From positions 186,001-250,000 of the forward strand of contig NZ_JAWJZH010000001.1 in assembly GCF_033063295.1 (NCBI RefSeq): a DNA stretch of 64,000 bases. The letters run 5' to 3'. The notes beneath the pieces are model-generated. The model was given only the letters and a program-made list of their open reading frames with translations. It made no database searches and was not told the DNA's origin. Positions 17,844 through 27,386 of this stretch are shown piece after piece. A program made the translations under genes and the position numbers. Source of the stretch: Nitrosomonas sp. Is35. Its GTDB lineage: Bacteria; Pseudomonadota; Gammaproteobacteria; Burkholderiales; Nitrosomonadaceae. Positions within the stretch are counted from its first letter, which is position 1; every line of letters begins with the position of its first letter.

Positions 17844-20621
17844 ATGAGAAATCCAATTTTTGATTATTGGGGTAAAGCTGATCCTAACTATCCGGGCGAG
17901 CAGAAATGGCATCCGCTGCCTTATCACTGTTTGGATGTGGCGGCAGTGGGATTTGAATATTTAAACCAGGAAAAAGCTATTTCTGATTGGTTTTGTAGTG
18001 AACTGAACTGCAATCATTCCGATTGGCTACAATGGACCTCTTTCTGGCTAGCTCTGCATGATTTGGGTAAATTCAGCGAAGCTTTTCAGTCACAAAAATC
18101 CGAATTATTTGAAGTGTTGCAAGGGCGCAAACCCAATTCGGGAAAATCCTATACCGAGCGCCATGACTCATTAGGGCAGTGGTTGTGGTGCGATTATCTT
18201 GCCGACCATGCAATTGAGAATGGTTGGTTTGGTGAAATAACAGAAGCACAAATGCCCAATCTCGATATTTGGATGAGGTCGGTTACAGGGCATCATGGTC
18301 AGCCACCGAAAGTGCTTCCTGCTTTCTGTGATATTAGCGGCTATTACTCTAAGTCAGATAAAAAAACATCACTTGCCTTTGTCGAAGCCATGCGTGAACT
18401 GCTATTTCCATGGACAGCAGCAAATGTGCCCACCGCACTCGATGCTACCAAGTTTGAGCATGTCAGCCATACATTGTCTTGGTGGTTTGCTGGGATTACT
18501 GTATTGGCTGATTGGCTTGGTTCCAATACCGATTATTTTCCTTATCATGCTGTACATATGTCTTTAGAGGAATACTGGCGCTATGCGCGTCAGCAAGCAA
18601 AGAAGGCATTAAATGATAGTGGCGTGGTATCCCATAAAGTTGTTGCAAATCTCACTTTCTCCGATCTTTTTAAAAAAATTCCGATTCCTTCCCCGTTGCA
18701 GCAGTGGGCGATAGATACAGACATATCAGGAGAACCACAGATTTTTTTGCTGGAAGACGTAACCGGTGCGGGGAAGACAGAGGCCGCACTGACACTTACT
18801 TACCGCTTAATGGCTAAAGGCACAGCAAACGGTTTCTTCATTGGGCTGCCCACGATGGCTACTTCTAACGCAATGTACGATCGAACAGCCAATTTTTACA
18901 AGGTATTATTTGAAGGCGATGCCAATCTGGTATTAGCCCATGGTAGCCGCCAACTGGTAGAAAGTTTTGCGAAATCTATTCTTCCCCGTTCACATACTAA
19001 AGATGATCCTGAACAACAGGATGAAACAGCATCGGCGCGCTGCACGGCATGGTTGGCTGATCACAATAAGCGCGCATTATTATCTCAAGCAGGTGTCGGT
19101 ACCATAGACCAAGTTTTGCTTGGGGTGTTGCACAGCAAGCACCAATCCCTTCGGCTGCTCGGCTTGTTCCACAAAGTGCTGATCGTAGATGAAGTTCATG
19201 CCTGCGATGCTTATATGCAAGGTGTGCTGGAAGCGCTTCTGGAATTTCATGCGCGCGCTGGCGGCAGCGCGATTCTGCTGTCGGCAACTCTACCGAATCA
19301 GATGAAACAAGCTTTCTTGAATGCTTATGCCAATGGACGCAACGGTCTTTGTCCAGATATTAAAAAAGATGAATACCCACTCGCAACAACTTGGCGCGTA
19401 TCAAATACCGAGCCAGACGAGATTGCTTTAGCCACGCGCGAGGCCGTAAAACGTACCGTTGCTATTGATTACCGCCATCTACAAACCGAGATTGTGGCGA
19501 TAATCGACGCGGCATTGGCTGCCGGGCAATGCGTCTGCTGGATACGCAATACCGTGACGGATGCCACGGAAGCGTTTGAATTATTCGCTGAACGTTTGCC
19601 GCAAGAAAAACTTATCCTGTTCCATGCCCGTTTTGCTTTGAGCGATAGGCTGGCGAAGGAGGAAGATATTCTCACCGCCTTTGGTTCAGATAGTAACGCA
19701 AGCAAACGCTCAGGTCGTTTAGTGATTGCAACCCAAGTGATCGAGCAATCACTGGATGTGGATTTCGATCTGCTGATCAGCGACTTAGCGCCGATTGATC
19801 GCTTGATCCAAAGAGCCGGACGTTTACGGCGGCATAATCGCGATACATCCGGCAATCGCTTAACAATTGGCGAACCGGATCAGCGGGGTATGTCGCTCAT
19901 GATGGTTTTTGGTCCTGCATGGAGTGACGAGCCAACAGCACATTGGTTTAAAAATGCGTTCCCCAGAGCTGCGGGAGTCTACCCCGATCATTCACAACTG
20001 TGGCTAACGGCCAAAGCCTTGCGGGCGGGCAAGTTCACTATGCCAGAAGATGCGCGCACTTTAATCGAAAATGTGTTTGGTGGTGCTTCAGAAATACCGA
20101 AAAACTTGCAACGGAATAGCCTCAGCGCTCAAGGACAACAAATGGCGGAAGCCAGTCTGGCAAAAATGAATGCCTTGAATTTTGCAACGGGTTATCGTCG
20201 TGGAGATGTAATGGATTGGTGGAGTGAAGTCAAAACACCATCGCGTCTGGGTGACGCCAGCGTCAATGTGTTGCTGGCCCGCTGGATTGGCGGGCAACTA
20301 CTACCGTGGGCAGAGCACTCAACTCATGCCTGGGCGTACAGCACAGTACGTGTAGCTGAACGTTTGCTGACCAGTGTTCCGCAGCCTGAAGACAGCATCC
20401 TTCAGCAGGAATTGCTACGCATCACAGACCAGCTACCAAGCAAAGGCAAATGGTCAATCCTGTTGGCATTGGAACAAACCGAGACCGGATGCTGGCAAGC
20501 GCAGGCATGGAGTGGAGAAAGTCCGGGGCGGCCAGCACAACTTTGCTTGTGGGAATATGATGGCGAAATGGGGCTGCGACTGGTGGCAGATGAAAAATCT
20601 ACAATTGAGGAGACGGAATGA
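17844..20621 (+). CDS. cas3: CRISPR-associated helicase-nuclease Cas3 (type I-E)
   Basis: A 925-residue effector nuclease recruited by Cascade to degrade target DNA. The N-terminal HD domain carries LHDLGKFSEAFQ (His72-Asp73) and TGHHGQPP. The SF2 helicase has DVTGAGKTEAAL (Walker A), IVDEVHACD (DEAH-type), LSATLPNQM, ATQVIEQSLDVDFD and LIQRAGRLRRH. A C-terminal Cas3 domain follows. It opens the operon and its stop overlaps the cse1 start (ATGA at 20618). A TATAAT-like box at 17799-17804 upstream could be part of its promoter, though no good -35 was found. All catalytic motifs are present. Confidence 0.97.
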   Translation: MRNPIFDYWGKADPNYPGEQKWHPLPYHCLDVAAVGFEYLNQEKAISDWFCSELNCNHSDWLQWTSFWLALHDLGKFSEAFQSQKSELFEVLQGRKPNSGKSYTERHDSLGQWLWCDYLADHAIENGWFGEITEAQMPNLDIWMRSVTGHHGQPPKVLPAFCDISGYYSKSDKKTSLAFVEAMRELLFPWTAANVPTALDATKFEHVSHTLSWWFAGITVLADWLGSNTDYFPYHAVHMSLEEYWRYARQQAKKALNDSGVVSHKVVANLTFSDLFKKIPIPSPLQQWAIDTDISGEPQIFLLEDVTGAGKTEAALTLTYRLMAKGTANGFFIGLPTMATSNAMYDRTANFYKVLFEGDANLVLAHGSRQLVESFAKSILPRSHTKDDPEQQDETASARCTAWLADHNKRALLSQAGVGTIDQVLLGVLHSKHQSLRLLGLFHKVLIVDEVHACDAYMQGVLEALLEFHARAGGSAILLSATLPNQMKQAFLNAYANGRNGLCPDIKKDEYPLATTWRVSNTEPDEIALATREAVKRTVAIDYRHLQTEIVAIIDAALAAGQCVCWIRNTVTDATEAFELFAERLPQEKLILFHARFALSDRLAKEEDILTAFGSDSNASKRSGRLVIATQVIEQSLDVDFDLLISDLAPIDRLIQRAGRLRRHNRDTSGNRLTIGEPDQRGMSLMMVFGPAWSDEPTAHWFKNAFPRAAGVYPDHSQLWLTAKALRAGKFTMPEDARTLIENVFGGASEIPKNLQRNSLSAQGQQMAEASLAKMNALNFATGYRRGDVMDWWSEVKTPSRLGDASVNVLLARWIGGQLLPWAEHSTHAWAYSTVRVAERLLTSVPQPEDSILQQELLRITDQLPSKGKWSILLALEQTETGCWQAQAWSGESPGRPAQLCLWEYDGEMGLRLVADEKSTIEETE

Positions 20622-22255
20622 ACCTGCTGGATGAAGTCTGGATACCTGTGCACCGCAAGAACGGTATTCAGGATTGGATAGCGCCGTGGCAGATCGGCGA
20701 GCCGGAGATTGTTGCGCTGGACGCCCGGCGGCCAGATTTTAACGGCGCTTTAGTACAGTTTTTGATTGGCTTGGTGCAGACCACGACACCGATGAATAGT
20801 CATGTCGAGTGGCAACAGTGGTATGACGCACCACCTTCGGCGGAAACCTTGAAAGACTGGTTTGCACTAGTAGAAAACGCTTTTGAATTCGAGGGTGATG
20901 GTGCGAGATTCATGCAGGATTTCAGTTTGCGCACAGATAGCGAGAAAGATTCAGAATTCAACGATATCGGTTCCCTCTTGATTGAAGCGCCAGGCGATAA
21001 CTCACTCAAGGAAAACAAGGATCATTTCATTAAACGTGGATTCGCTTCCGGCTTGTGTCCTCACTGTGCTGCAACGGCACTGTTTACCCTGCAAACTAAT
21101 GCACCAGGCGGAGGAAATGGGCATTACACCTCACTTCGAGGAGGCGGTCCATTGACCACATTGATCGTTGCGACACCTGTCCGTTCGCTTTGGCATACGG
21201 TTTGGTTGAATGTGCGTGAACGCGCTTCTTTTCTTGGAAATTGCGGCGATGCCAGCAAAATTGCGCCACATTTTATTTTTCCTTGGCTCGCGGATATGCA
21301 CTCGATACAGGCTGCCGGAGGAAAAACCGCTCCCATTCAAGTTCATCCTGCTCATGTATTCTGGGGTATGCCTCGCCGGATTCGGCTTGATCAGGATAAC
21401 ACCGTCAGTGGTCGTTGCGATACCTGTGGCCGTGAATCGGAGAAGTTAGTGACTCGTTACATTACCAAGCCAAAAGGTTTTGATTACAAGGGAGCATGGA
21501 AGCATCCGTTGTCACCGTACTATGAGAGCAAGCCAGAAGAATGGTTGCCTATGCATCCTCAGCCGGGTGGATTGGGCTACAAGCTTTGGTTGGGCTGGGT
21601 TCTCGGGGTGCAGGGAGACAAGAAAAAAATCCAACCTGCCTCACAAGTTTCGCATGTGCTGGGTAGCAGAAGACTCAAAGGGCAATTCAGACTATGGGTC
21701 TTCGGTTATGACATGGACAACATGAAAGCCCGCTGCTGGTATGAGTCTACTTTCCCATTATATGGTTTAGCTGAATGCAACAAGGATGGGCGCAAGCTGA
21801 TACAAAAAGGTGTAGCGAACTGGATAACTGCCGCGGATCATGTTGCATTTCTATTGCGTTCAGCCGTTCGTTCGGCATGGTTCAGCGAAGGCGCGGAAGT
21901 TAAAGGCGAATGGGGATTTGTTGATGCTGCATTCTGGTCGAGAACCGAACCCGGGTTTTTTAGATTATTGAGCGATCTCATTGATCAGGCACAAAACGAG
22001 AGTGACGAAGATACATCCGCAAGATTGCAGCGTCCAAATAATCAATGGCGCACTGAGCTAATCGAGACAGCGCTAGAACTATTTGATGGCGAATTAGTTG
22101 GTTCTGCGCCCATTGAGCGGCAGAACCCGCGCCGTGTGGCGGAAGCACACAACCGGTTACGCGCCAATTTGTATGGCGACAAGCTAAAGGAAACTCTGGG
22201 ATTACCAGTAGAAGCCAGAAAACCGGAGAAAAAATCTGTTAAGGCATCGACTTAA
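20618..22255 (+). CDS. cse1: Cascade large subunit Cse1/CasA/Cas8e
   Basis: A 545-residue protein matching Cse1 in length, start (MNLLDEVWIPVHRKNG) and order. Cse1 recognises the PAM and helps load Cas3. Two cysteine pairs are visible, CPHCAATALF and CDTCGRESEK, consistent with a zinc site in this branch. It overlaps cas3 by 4 bases and precedes cse2 by 19 bases. The reading frame is uninterrupted. Assignment rests on length, N-terminus and operon context; PAM specificity cannot be judged. Confidence 0.94.
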   Translation: MNLLDEVWIPVHRKNGIQDWIAPWQIGEPEIVALDARRPDFNGALVQFLIGLVQTTTPMNSHVEWQQWYDAPPSAETLKDWFALVENAFEFEGDGARFMQDFSLRTDSEKDSEFNDIGSLLIEAPGDNSLKENKDHFIKRGFASGLCPHCAATALFTLQTNAPGGGNGHYTSLRGGGPLTTLIVATPVRSLWHTVWLNVRERASFLGNCGDASKIAPHFIFPWLADMHSIQAAGGKTAPIQVHPAHVFWGMPRRIRLDQDNTVSGRCDTCGRESEKLVTRYITKPKGFDYKGAWKHPLSPYYESKPEEWLPMHPQPGGLGYKLWLGWVLGVQGDKKKIQPASQVSHVLGSRRLKGQFRLWVFGYDMDNMKARCWYESTFPLYGLAECNKDGRKLIQKGVANWITAADHVAFLLRSAVRSAWFSEGAEVKGEWGFVDAAFWSRTEPGFFRLLSDLIDQAQNESDEDTSARLQRPNNQWRTELIETALELFDGELVGSAPIERQNPRRVAEAHNRLRANLYGDKLKETLGLPVEARKPEKKSVKAST

Positions 22256-22274
22256 ATCACAAGGAGAAAATTAC

Positions 22275-22787
22275 GTGAGTAACAATATTTCATTTCGACC
22301 GGAAACCGTGTTGGGACAGGCTCTGCTGAAATGGTGGCAGGAACTGGACAATAATCGTGGAGATCGCGCTGAGTTGCGGCGCGCGCACAATTTAACGGCG
22401 ATTACTCTGACAAGCGCCTACCAGCATTTGTATCGCATTCTCTTGTCGCGCGGGTGGCCTGAGGAAGGCAAACCGGAAAGCAATTGGCGAAACGAACGGC
22501 TCGCAGCCATTGCTGGTTTGCTCGCTCATATAAAAAGTCTGGATGAACGCAGTTTGCCGGTCATCATGTCTGAGGGAGAGCGACCGCCTTTTTCCGAATT
22601 GCGCTTCCGTCGCCTGTTGGAATCCTCTTCGTTGGATGAAGTGTTTAGCGGTTTGCGCCGGGCGTTGCCATTAGTCGCTTATCAGGTCAATGCATTGGAA
22701 TTGGCAAATGATGTTTTGTTTTGGAGCGATGGCGTAAAAAAACGCTGGGCTTATACCTATCGCTGGCCCGCCAAATCGGCAGTTTGA
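22275..22787 (+). CDS. cse2: Cascade small subunit Cse2/CasB
   Basis: A 170-residue basic, helical protein between cse1 and cas7e, the fixed place of Cse2. Segments typical of the family are LGQALLKWWQELDNNRGDRA, LRRAHNLTAI and the later FRRLLESSSLDEVFSGLRRA. Cse2 is present as a dimer in Cascade and helps bind the non-target strand. A GGAG-type ribosome site (AAGGAGAAAA) precedes its GTG start. Complete. Confidence 0.93.
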   Translation: MSNNISFRPETVLGQALLKWWQELDNNRGDRAELRRAHNLTAITLTSAYQHLYRILLSRGWPEEGKPESNWRNERLAAIAGLLAHIKSLDERSLPVIMSEGERPPFSELRFRRLLESSSLDEVFSGLRRALPLVAYQVNALELANDVLFWSDGVKKRWAYTYRWPAKSAV

Positions 22788-22819
22788 ATCTTATCTTTCT
22801 TTAAATAATGGAGAATGCA

Positions 22820-23875
22820 ATGTCGCGTTTTGTTCAGCTTCACCTGCTTGTCAGCTATCCACCTTCGAATCTCAACCGGGACGATACAGGGCGACCCAAA
22901 ACCGCCATGATTGGCGATGCCAATCGATTAAGAATTTCGTCCCAAAGCCTTAAGCGCGCATGGCGGACATCGGATGTATTTGAAAGTACACTTCAAGGGC
23001 ATATCGGTATTAGAACCAAGGAAATGGGTGAAAAAATTTATGATATGTTTTTGAAGAAGGAAGTATCGGAAAAGAAAGCTCGTGAATGGGCAAAGCTAAT
23101 TGTCGGTCAGTTTGGCAAATTAAAATCTGACAAAAAAACTGAAAATAACCAGGACTTGCACATTGAGCAGTTGGCACACTTTGGTCCCGAAGAGCAGGCT
23201 GCCATAGAAATACTGATGGATAAGTTGTCAGTATCGGGTGAAAATCCAACAGAAGAAGATTTGAAGCTGCTGAGGAAACCTCGTCAAGCAGCGGATATTG
23301 CCATGTTTGGCCGCATGCTGGCATCGTCGCCCGCCTTCAATGTTGAAGCCGCCGTTCAAGTAGCCCATGCCATTACCATCCACAAGGTAGCGGTGGAAGA
23401 TGACTACTTCAGCGCAGTCGACGATCTTAATCGCGGTGAAGAAGATGTAGGAGCCGGCCACATTGGCGAAGCCGGTTTTGGTGCCGGGGTTTTCTATCTC
23501 TATTTGTGTATCAATCGAGAACTGTTGCTTGAAAATCTGGGTAACGATGCTGCATTGACTGCTAAAACACTGCAAGCACTGGTGCACGCGGCTACCAAAG
23601 TTTCACCAACCGGCAAGCAAAACAGTTTTGCCTCGCGCGCTTATGCCGCCTATGCATTGGCTGAGAAAGGAGATCAGCAACCACGTTCGCTGGCGCAGGC
23701 ATTTCTCAAACCAGTAACGGGCGGCGATATGCTGGAACGCGCAGTCAACGAGTTGACCAAGCGTTACAAGAATTTTGATGCCGTTTATGGAGCTTGTTCC
23801 GATAGCCGTTACCAGTTCAATGTGGAAACGGGCGAAGGTAACTTGCATGAGTTAGTGAAGTTTGTGACGGAATGA
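22820..23875 (+). CDS. cas7e: Cascade backbone subunit Cas7e/Cse4/CasC
   Basis: A 351-residue RAMP protein that forms the six-copy backbone around the crRNA. The start at 22820 (MSRFVQLHLLVSYPPSNLNR) has GGAG six bases upstream and is preferred over an in-frame ATG at 22808. Typical Cas7e sequences are GRPKTAMIGDANRLRISSQS, LKRAWR, PRQAADIAMFGRMLA and the later GVFYLYLCINRELL. Its stop overlaps the cas5e start by 4 bases, so translation is coupled. Complete. Confidence 0.95.
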   Translation: MSRFVQLHLLVSYPPSNLNRDDTGRPKTAMIGDANRLRISSQSLKRAWRTSDVFESTLQGHIGIRTKEMGEKIYDMFLKKEVSEKKAREWAKLIVGQFGKLKSDKKTENNQDLHIEQLAHFGPEEQAAIEILMDKLSVSGENPTEEDLKLLRKPRQAADIAMFGRMLASSPAFNVEAAVQVAHAITIHKVAVEDDYFSAVDDLNRGEEDVGAGHIGEAGFGAGVFYLYLCINRELLLENLGNDAALTAKTLQALVHAATKVSPTGKQNSFASRAYAAYALAEKGDQQPRSLAQAFLKPVTGGDMLERAVNELTKRYKNFDAVYGACSDSRYQFNVETGEGNLHELVKFVTE

Positions 23876-24606
23876 CGACCATGGACTATCTGGTCTTTCA
23901 GTTACAGGCGCCGCTCTCTGCTTGGGGTGAAACTGCGGTTGGCGAATTCCGACCTACCGCAAACTATCCCAGTGAGTCCGCTTTATTAGGACTGCTGGCA
24001 GCAGCACTGGGGATACGCCGGGAAGAAGACTCACACGCTGCTTTGTGTAAGGGTTATGGCTTTGCTATCGGTGTACTGGCTTCAGGTCGATTACTCCGCG
24101 ATTACCACACAGCGCAAGTACCAGGGCGAGTTGCGTTAAAAAATCGCCCTCACTACACCCGGCGAGACGAGTTTAACTTACCTAAGAACGATCTCAATAC
24201 CATCCTTTCCACTCGCGACTACCGGCAGGATGCGGCAAGTCTGGTTGCGATCCAGATGCGTGACGGTGCGCCTCATACATTAAACGATCTAGCGCAGGCA
24301 CTCGCAAAACCCCGCTTCACTCTTTATCTTGGGCGTAAAGCCTGCCCACCGGCATTACCGCTCAATCCGCAGATCATTCCGGCAGACAATGCGCAGACCG
24401 CTTTGCATGATTACCGCCAGAAACTTGCTGAGCGTAGCGGCGAAACAGTCTCCGCATTTGAGCGCATCGTCTGGGGTGAGGGGATTGAATCCGGTATGAC
24501 TCACGATTTGGAAGTTGTGCGCAAGGATCGTTTGTTATCGCGGGAACATTGGCAATTTGGCGATCGTATCGAATACATTGCTTTAGCATCGCAAGGAGAG
24601 CAATAA
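23872..24606 (+). CDS. cas5e: Cascade subunit Cas5e/CasD
   Basis: A 244-residue RAMP protein that binds the 5' handle of the crRNA. The N-terminus YLVFQLQAPLSAWGETAVGE is the classic Cas5 pattern, followed by YPSESALLGLLAAALGIRRE. Its ATG overlaps the cas7e stop (ATGA); an ATG three codons later (MDYLVF) is also possible. The cas6e gene starts one base after its stop codon. No anomalies. Confidence 0.95.
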   Translation: MTTMDYLVFQLQAPLSAWGETAVGEFRPTANYPSESALLGLLAAALGIRREEDSHAALCKGYGFAIGVLASGRLLRDYHTAQVPGRVALKNRPHYTRRDEFNLPKNDLNTILSTRDYRQDAASLVAIQMRDGAPHTLNDLAQALAKPRFTLYLGRKACPPALPLNPQIIPADNAQTALHDYRQKLAERSGETVSAFERIVWGEGIESGMTHDLEVVRKDRLLSREHWQFGDRIEYIALASQGEQ

Positions 24607-24607
24607 C

Positions 24608-25339
24608 ATGTATTTCAGTCTTATTACTCCCTCACCCGGCGCAGAACGAGACGCTGCCATGCAATGGGCAAAAGGTCCTTACGGTGATCACCAGTGGTTG
24701 TGGCAGTTCTTAAAGGCAGAACCAGGCACTGAGCGGGATTTTTTATTTCGCCGACGTGATGGTGAAGATCATATGCCAGGTTTCTACGTAGTATCTGCAC
24801 GTAAGCCACAATCATTTTTCGATGCTTGGCAAGTGCAAAGCCGCGATTACAATCCACAGTTACAAGAAGGGCAGTACCTATCTTTCGAATTAAGAGCCAA
24901 TCCAGTTTTAGTGCATAAAGTAAACGGCATATCACGTCGTGCTGACGTGGTGATGCATGAGAAAAAACGCTTGTTAGGAGAACGTGGCCTGAATCGTTGG
25001 TCCGATTGGAAGAACACAGATGAAGCAAAACCGGCATTATATGAGTTAGTACAAGAAAGATGCTTGGATTGGTTGGAGCAACGTGCGGAGCAAGCAGGAT
25101 TTCATTTGCTGACTCGTGAGTTACATGATCGCGAACGCGGCGCACATACAGAAAAATCTGTTCGAATCGATGGTTACACGCAACATCGAGGTGGGTGTAA
25201 AAATATTCGCTTCTCAACAGTTGATTTCGCAGGAGAACTGGAGATAACTAACGCATTAGCATTTCGCAAAACATTGCTAAGCGGAATTGGCCATGCCAAA
25301 GCCTTCGGTTGCGGCTTATTATTGGTTCGCAGATTATAA
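24608..25339 (+). CDS. cas6e: crRNA-processing endoribonuclease Cas6e/CasE
   Basis: A 243-residue RAMP nuclease that cuts the repeat hairpin in pre-crRNA. It starts MYFSLITPSPGAERDAA, has the conserved His in GDHQWLWQFL that serves as the catalytic residue in E. coli and Thermus homologues, FLFRRRDG, and the C-terminal glycine-rich loop LLSGIGHAKAFGCGLL. It is the last gene of the Cascade block; the next 128 bases carry a promoter and operator for the TA pair rather than cas1. Confidence 0.95.
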   Translation: MYFSLITPSPGAERDAAMQWAKGPYGDHQWLWQFLKAEPGTERDFLFRRRDGEDHMPGFYVVSARKPQSFFDAWQVQSRDYNPQLQEGQYLSFELRANPVLVHKVNGISRRADVVMHEKKRLLGERGLNRWSDWKNTDEAKPALYELVQERCLDWLEQRAEQAGFHLLTRELHDRERGAHTEKSVRIDGYTQHRGGCKNIRFSTVDFAGELEITNALAFRKTLLSGIGHAKAFGCGLLLVRRL

Positions 25340-25436
25340 ATTTACTCAAAAATGCGCATTATTGATGGACTGAGTCTGACAGATAATATTTTGACTAACT
25401 ACAGTTTTCTTCCCATCGCCAGTACACAATGTTATA

Positions 25437-25459
25437 GTCTGTCCGACAAATTGTCAGAC
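25437..25459. promoter_or_regulatory. Promoter/operator of the TA pair inside the cas operon
   Basis: A nested inverted repeat: outer arms GTCTG/CAGAC and inner arms GACAA/TTGTC around a single A. It overlaps a TATAGT -10-like box (25433-25438), with TTCCCA 17 bases upstream as a weak -35. The AGGAG ribosome site follows at 25461-25465. Ribbon-helix-helix antitoxins repress their own promoters at such sites. This would give cas1-cas2 a second promoter separate from cas3; that is inferred. Confidence 0.55.
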
Positions 25460-25468
25460 GAGGAGTGA

Positions 25469-25729
25469 ATGATGAGAATAACGGTACGGATTGATGACAG
25501 CTATGAGCAAAAAATCAAAGTCATTCAGCAGAGAATGCAGCTTAATACCACGGATGTCATTAAACAGGCTATTGACTTGATGTATGAGCAAGCGGAATTA
25601 AGTGCAAAGGAAAAAAACTGGAAGTTAATAGAAATGTTGGCGGGTACAGCTAAAGGCCCGGAAGATCTATCGGTTAATTATAAAAAATATCTCGATCAGG
25701 ACTGGAAAGAGAAGCATGGTATTAAGTGA
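25469..25729 (+). CDS. Ribbon-helix-helix (CopG-like) antitoxin in cas operon
   Basis: An 86-residue protein with an N-terminal beta strand MRITVRIDDSYEQKIKVIQQ and helices (TTDVIKQAIDLMYEQAEL) typical of ribbon-helix-helix DNA-binding antitoxins. A second ATG follows immediately at 25472. The acidic/basic tail probably wraps the toxin. It overlaps the PIN toxin gene by 14 bases. Placement between cas6e and cas1 is unusual, as these are normally adjacent in type I-E loci. A decayed second copy lies at 33466-33730. Confidence 0.85.
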   Translation: MMRITVRIDDSYEQKIKVIQQRMQLNTTDVIKQAIDLMYEQAELSAKEKNWKLIEMLAGTAKGPEDLSVNYKKYLDQDWKEKHGIK

Positions 25730-26137
25730 CACTGGATTTTGGCTTGCATTCTTTAACGCTAATGATCGGTTTCATGCAATGGCTGTAGAAAGAATGCAAA
25801 AGCTGGAAGAAGTTTTGATAACTACCTGGCCTGTCATCACTGAAACCAGTTATTTATTGGGTAAACGCCTGGGCGTTTCCAGTCAATTACGATTTATTTC
25901 GGTTTTAGAAACGGGTTATATCGAGGTTTTTGATCTGCAAACTTTACATTTAATCCGAATTCGCCAATTAATTAAACAATACGAAGATTTGCCCATGGAT
26001 TTGGCTGATGCATCTTTAGTTTTGCTTGCAGAAGAATTAGGGCACGGTGAAATTCTTTCTACTGATGTGCGAGACTTCAAAACCTATCGCTGGAAGAATC
26101 ATTATCCATTCCAGAATTTGCTGTTGCCCGATGACTG

Positions 26138-26138
<1 letters not shown>
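25716..26138 (+). CDS. PIN-domain toxin in cas operon
   Basis: A 140-residue PIN-domain ribonuclease. The acidic residues expected for metal binding are visible: Asp in MVLSDTGFWLAFF, Glu in VITETSYLLGKR, Asp in PMDLADASLVLLAEE and Asp in LSTDVRDFKTYRW. It overlaps the antitoxin by 14 bases, and its TGA shares one base with the cas1 ATG (TGATG at 26136-26140), so cas1 translation is probably coupled to it. Nothing indicates that it has lost activity. An accessory role in CRISPR maintenance is inference. Confidence 0.88.
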
Positions 26139-27326
<1,188 letters not shown>

Positions 27327-27386
27327 AAATTTGGTAGAATTCAGGCACTCCTTTTATCGCTGATATTTCAGCGAGATAGAAGAAGT
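27327..27386 (+). promoter_or_regulatory. CRISPR leader (short) with small inverted repeat
   Basis: The 60 bases between cas2 and the first repeat. It contains an AT-rich run and a 7-base inverted repeat TCGCTGA/TCAGCGA (27357-27363, 27368-27374) that ends 12 bases before the first repeat. In type I-E loci this side of the array is the leader, where transcription starts and new spacers are added. Adaptation signals such as an IHF site could not be recognised by eye, and the leader may extend into cas2. Confidence 0.6.
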
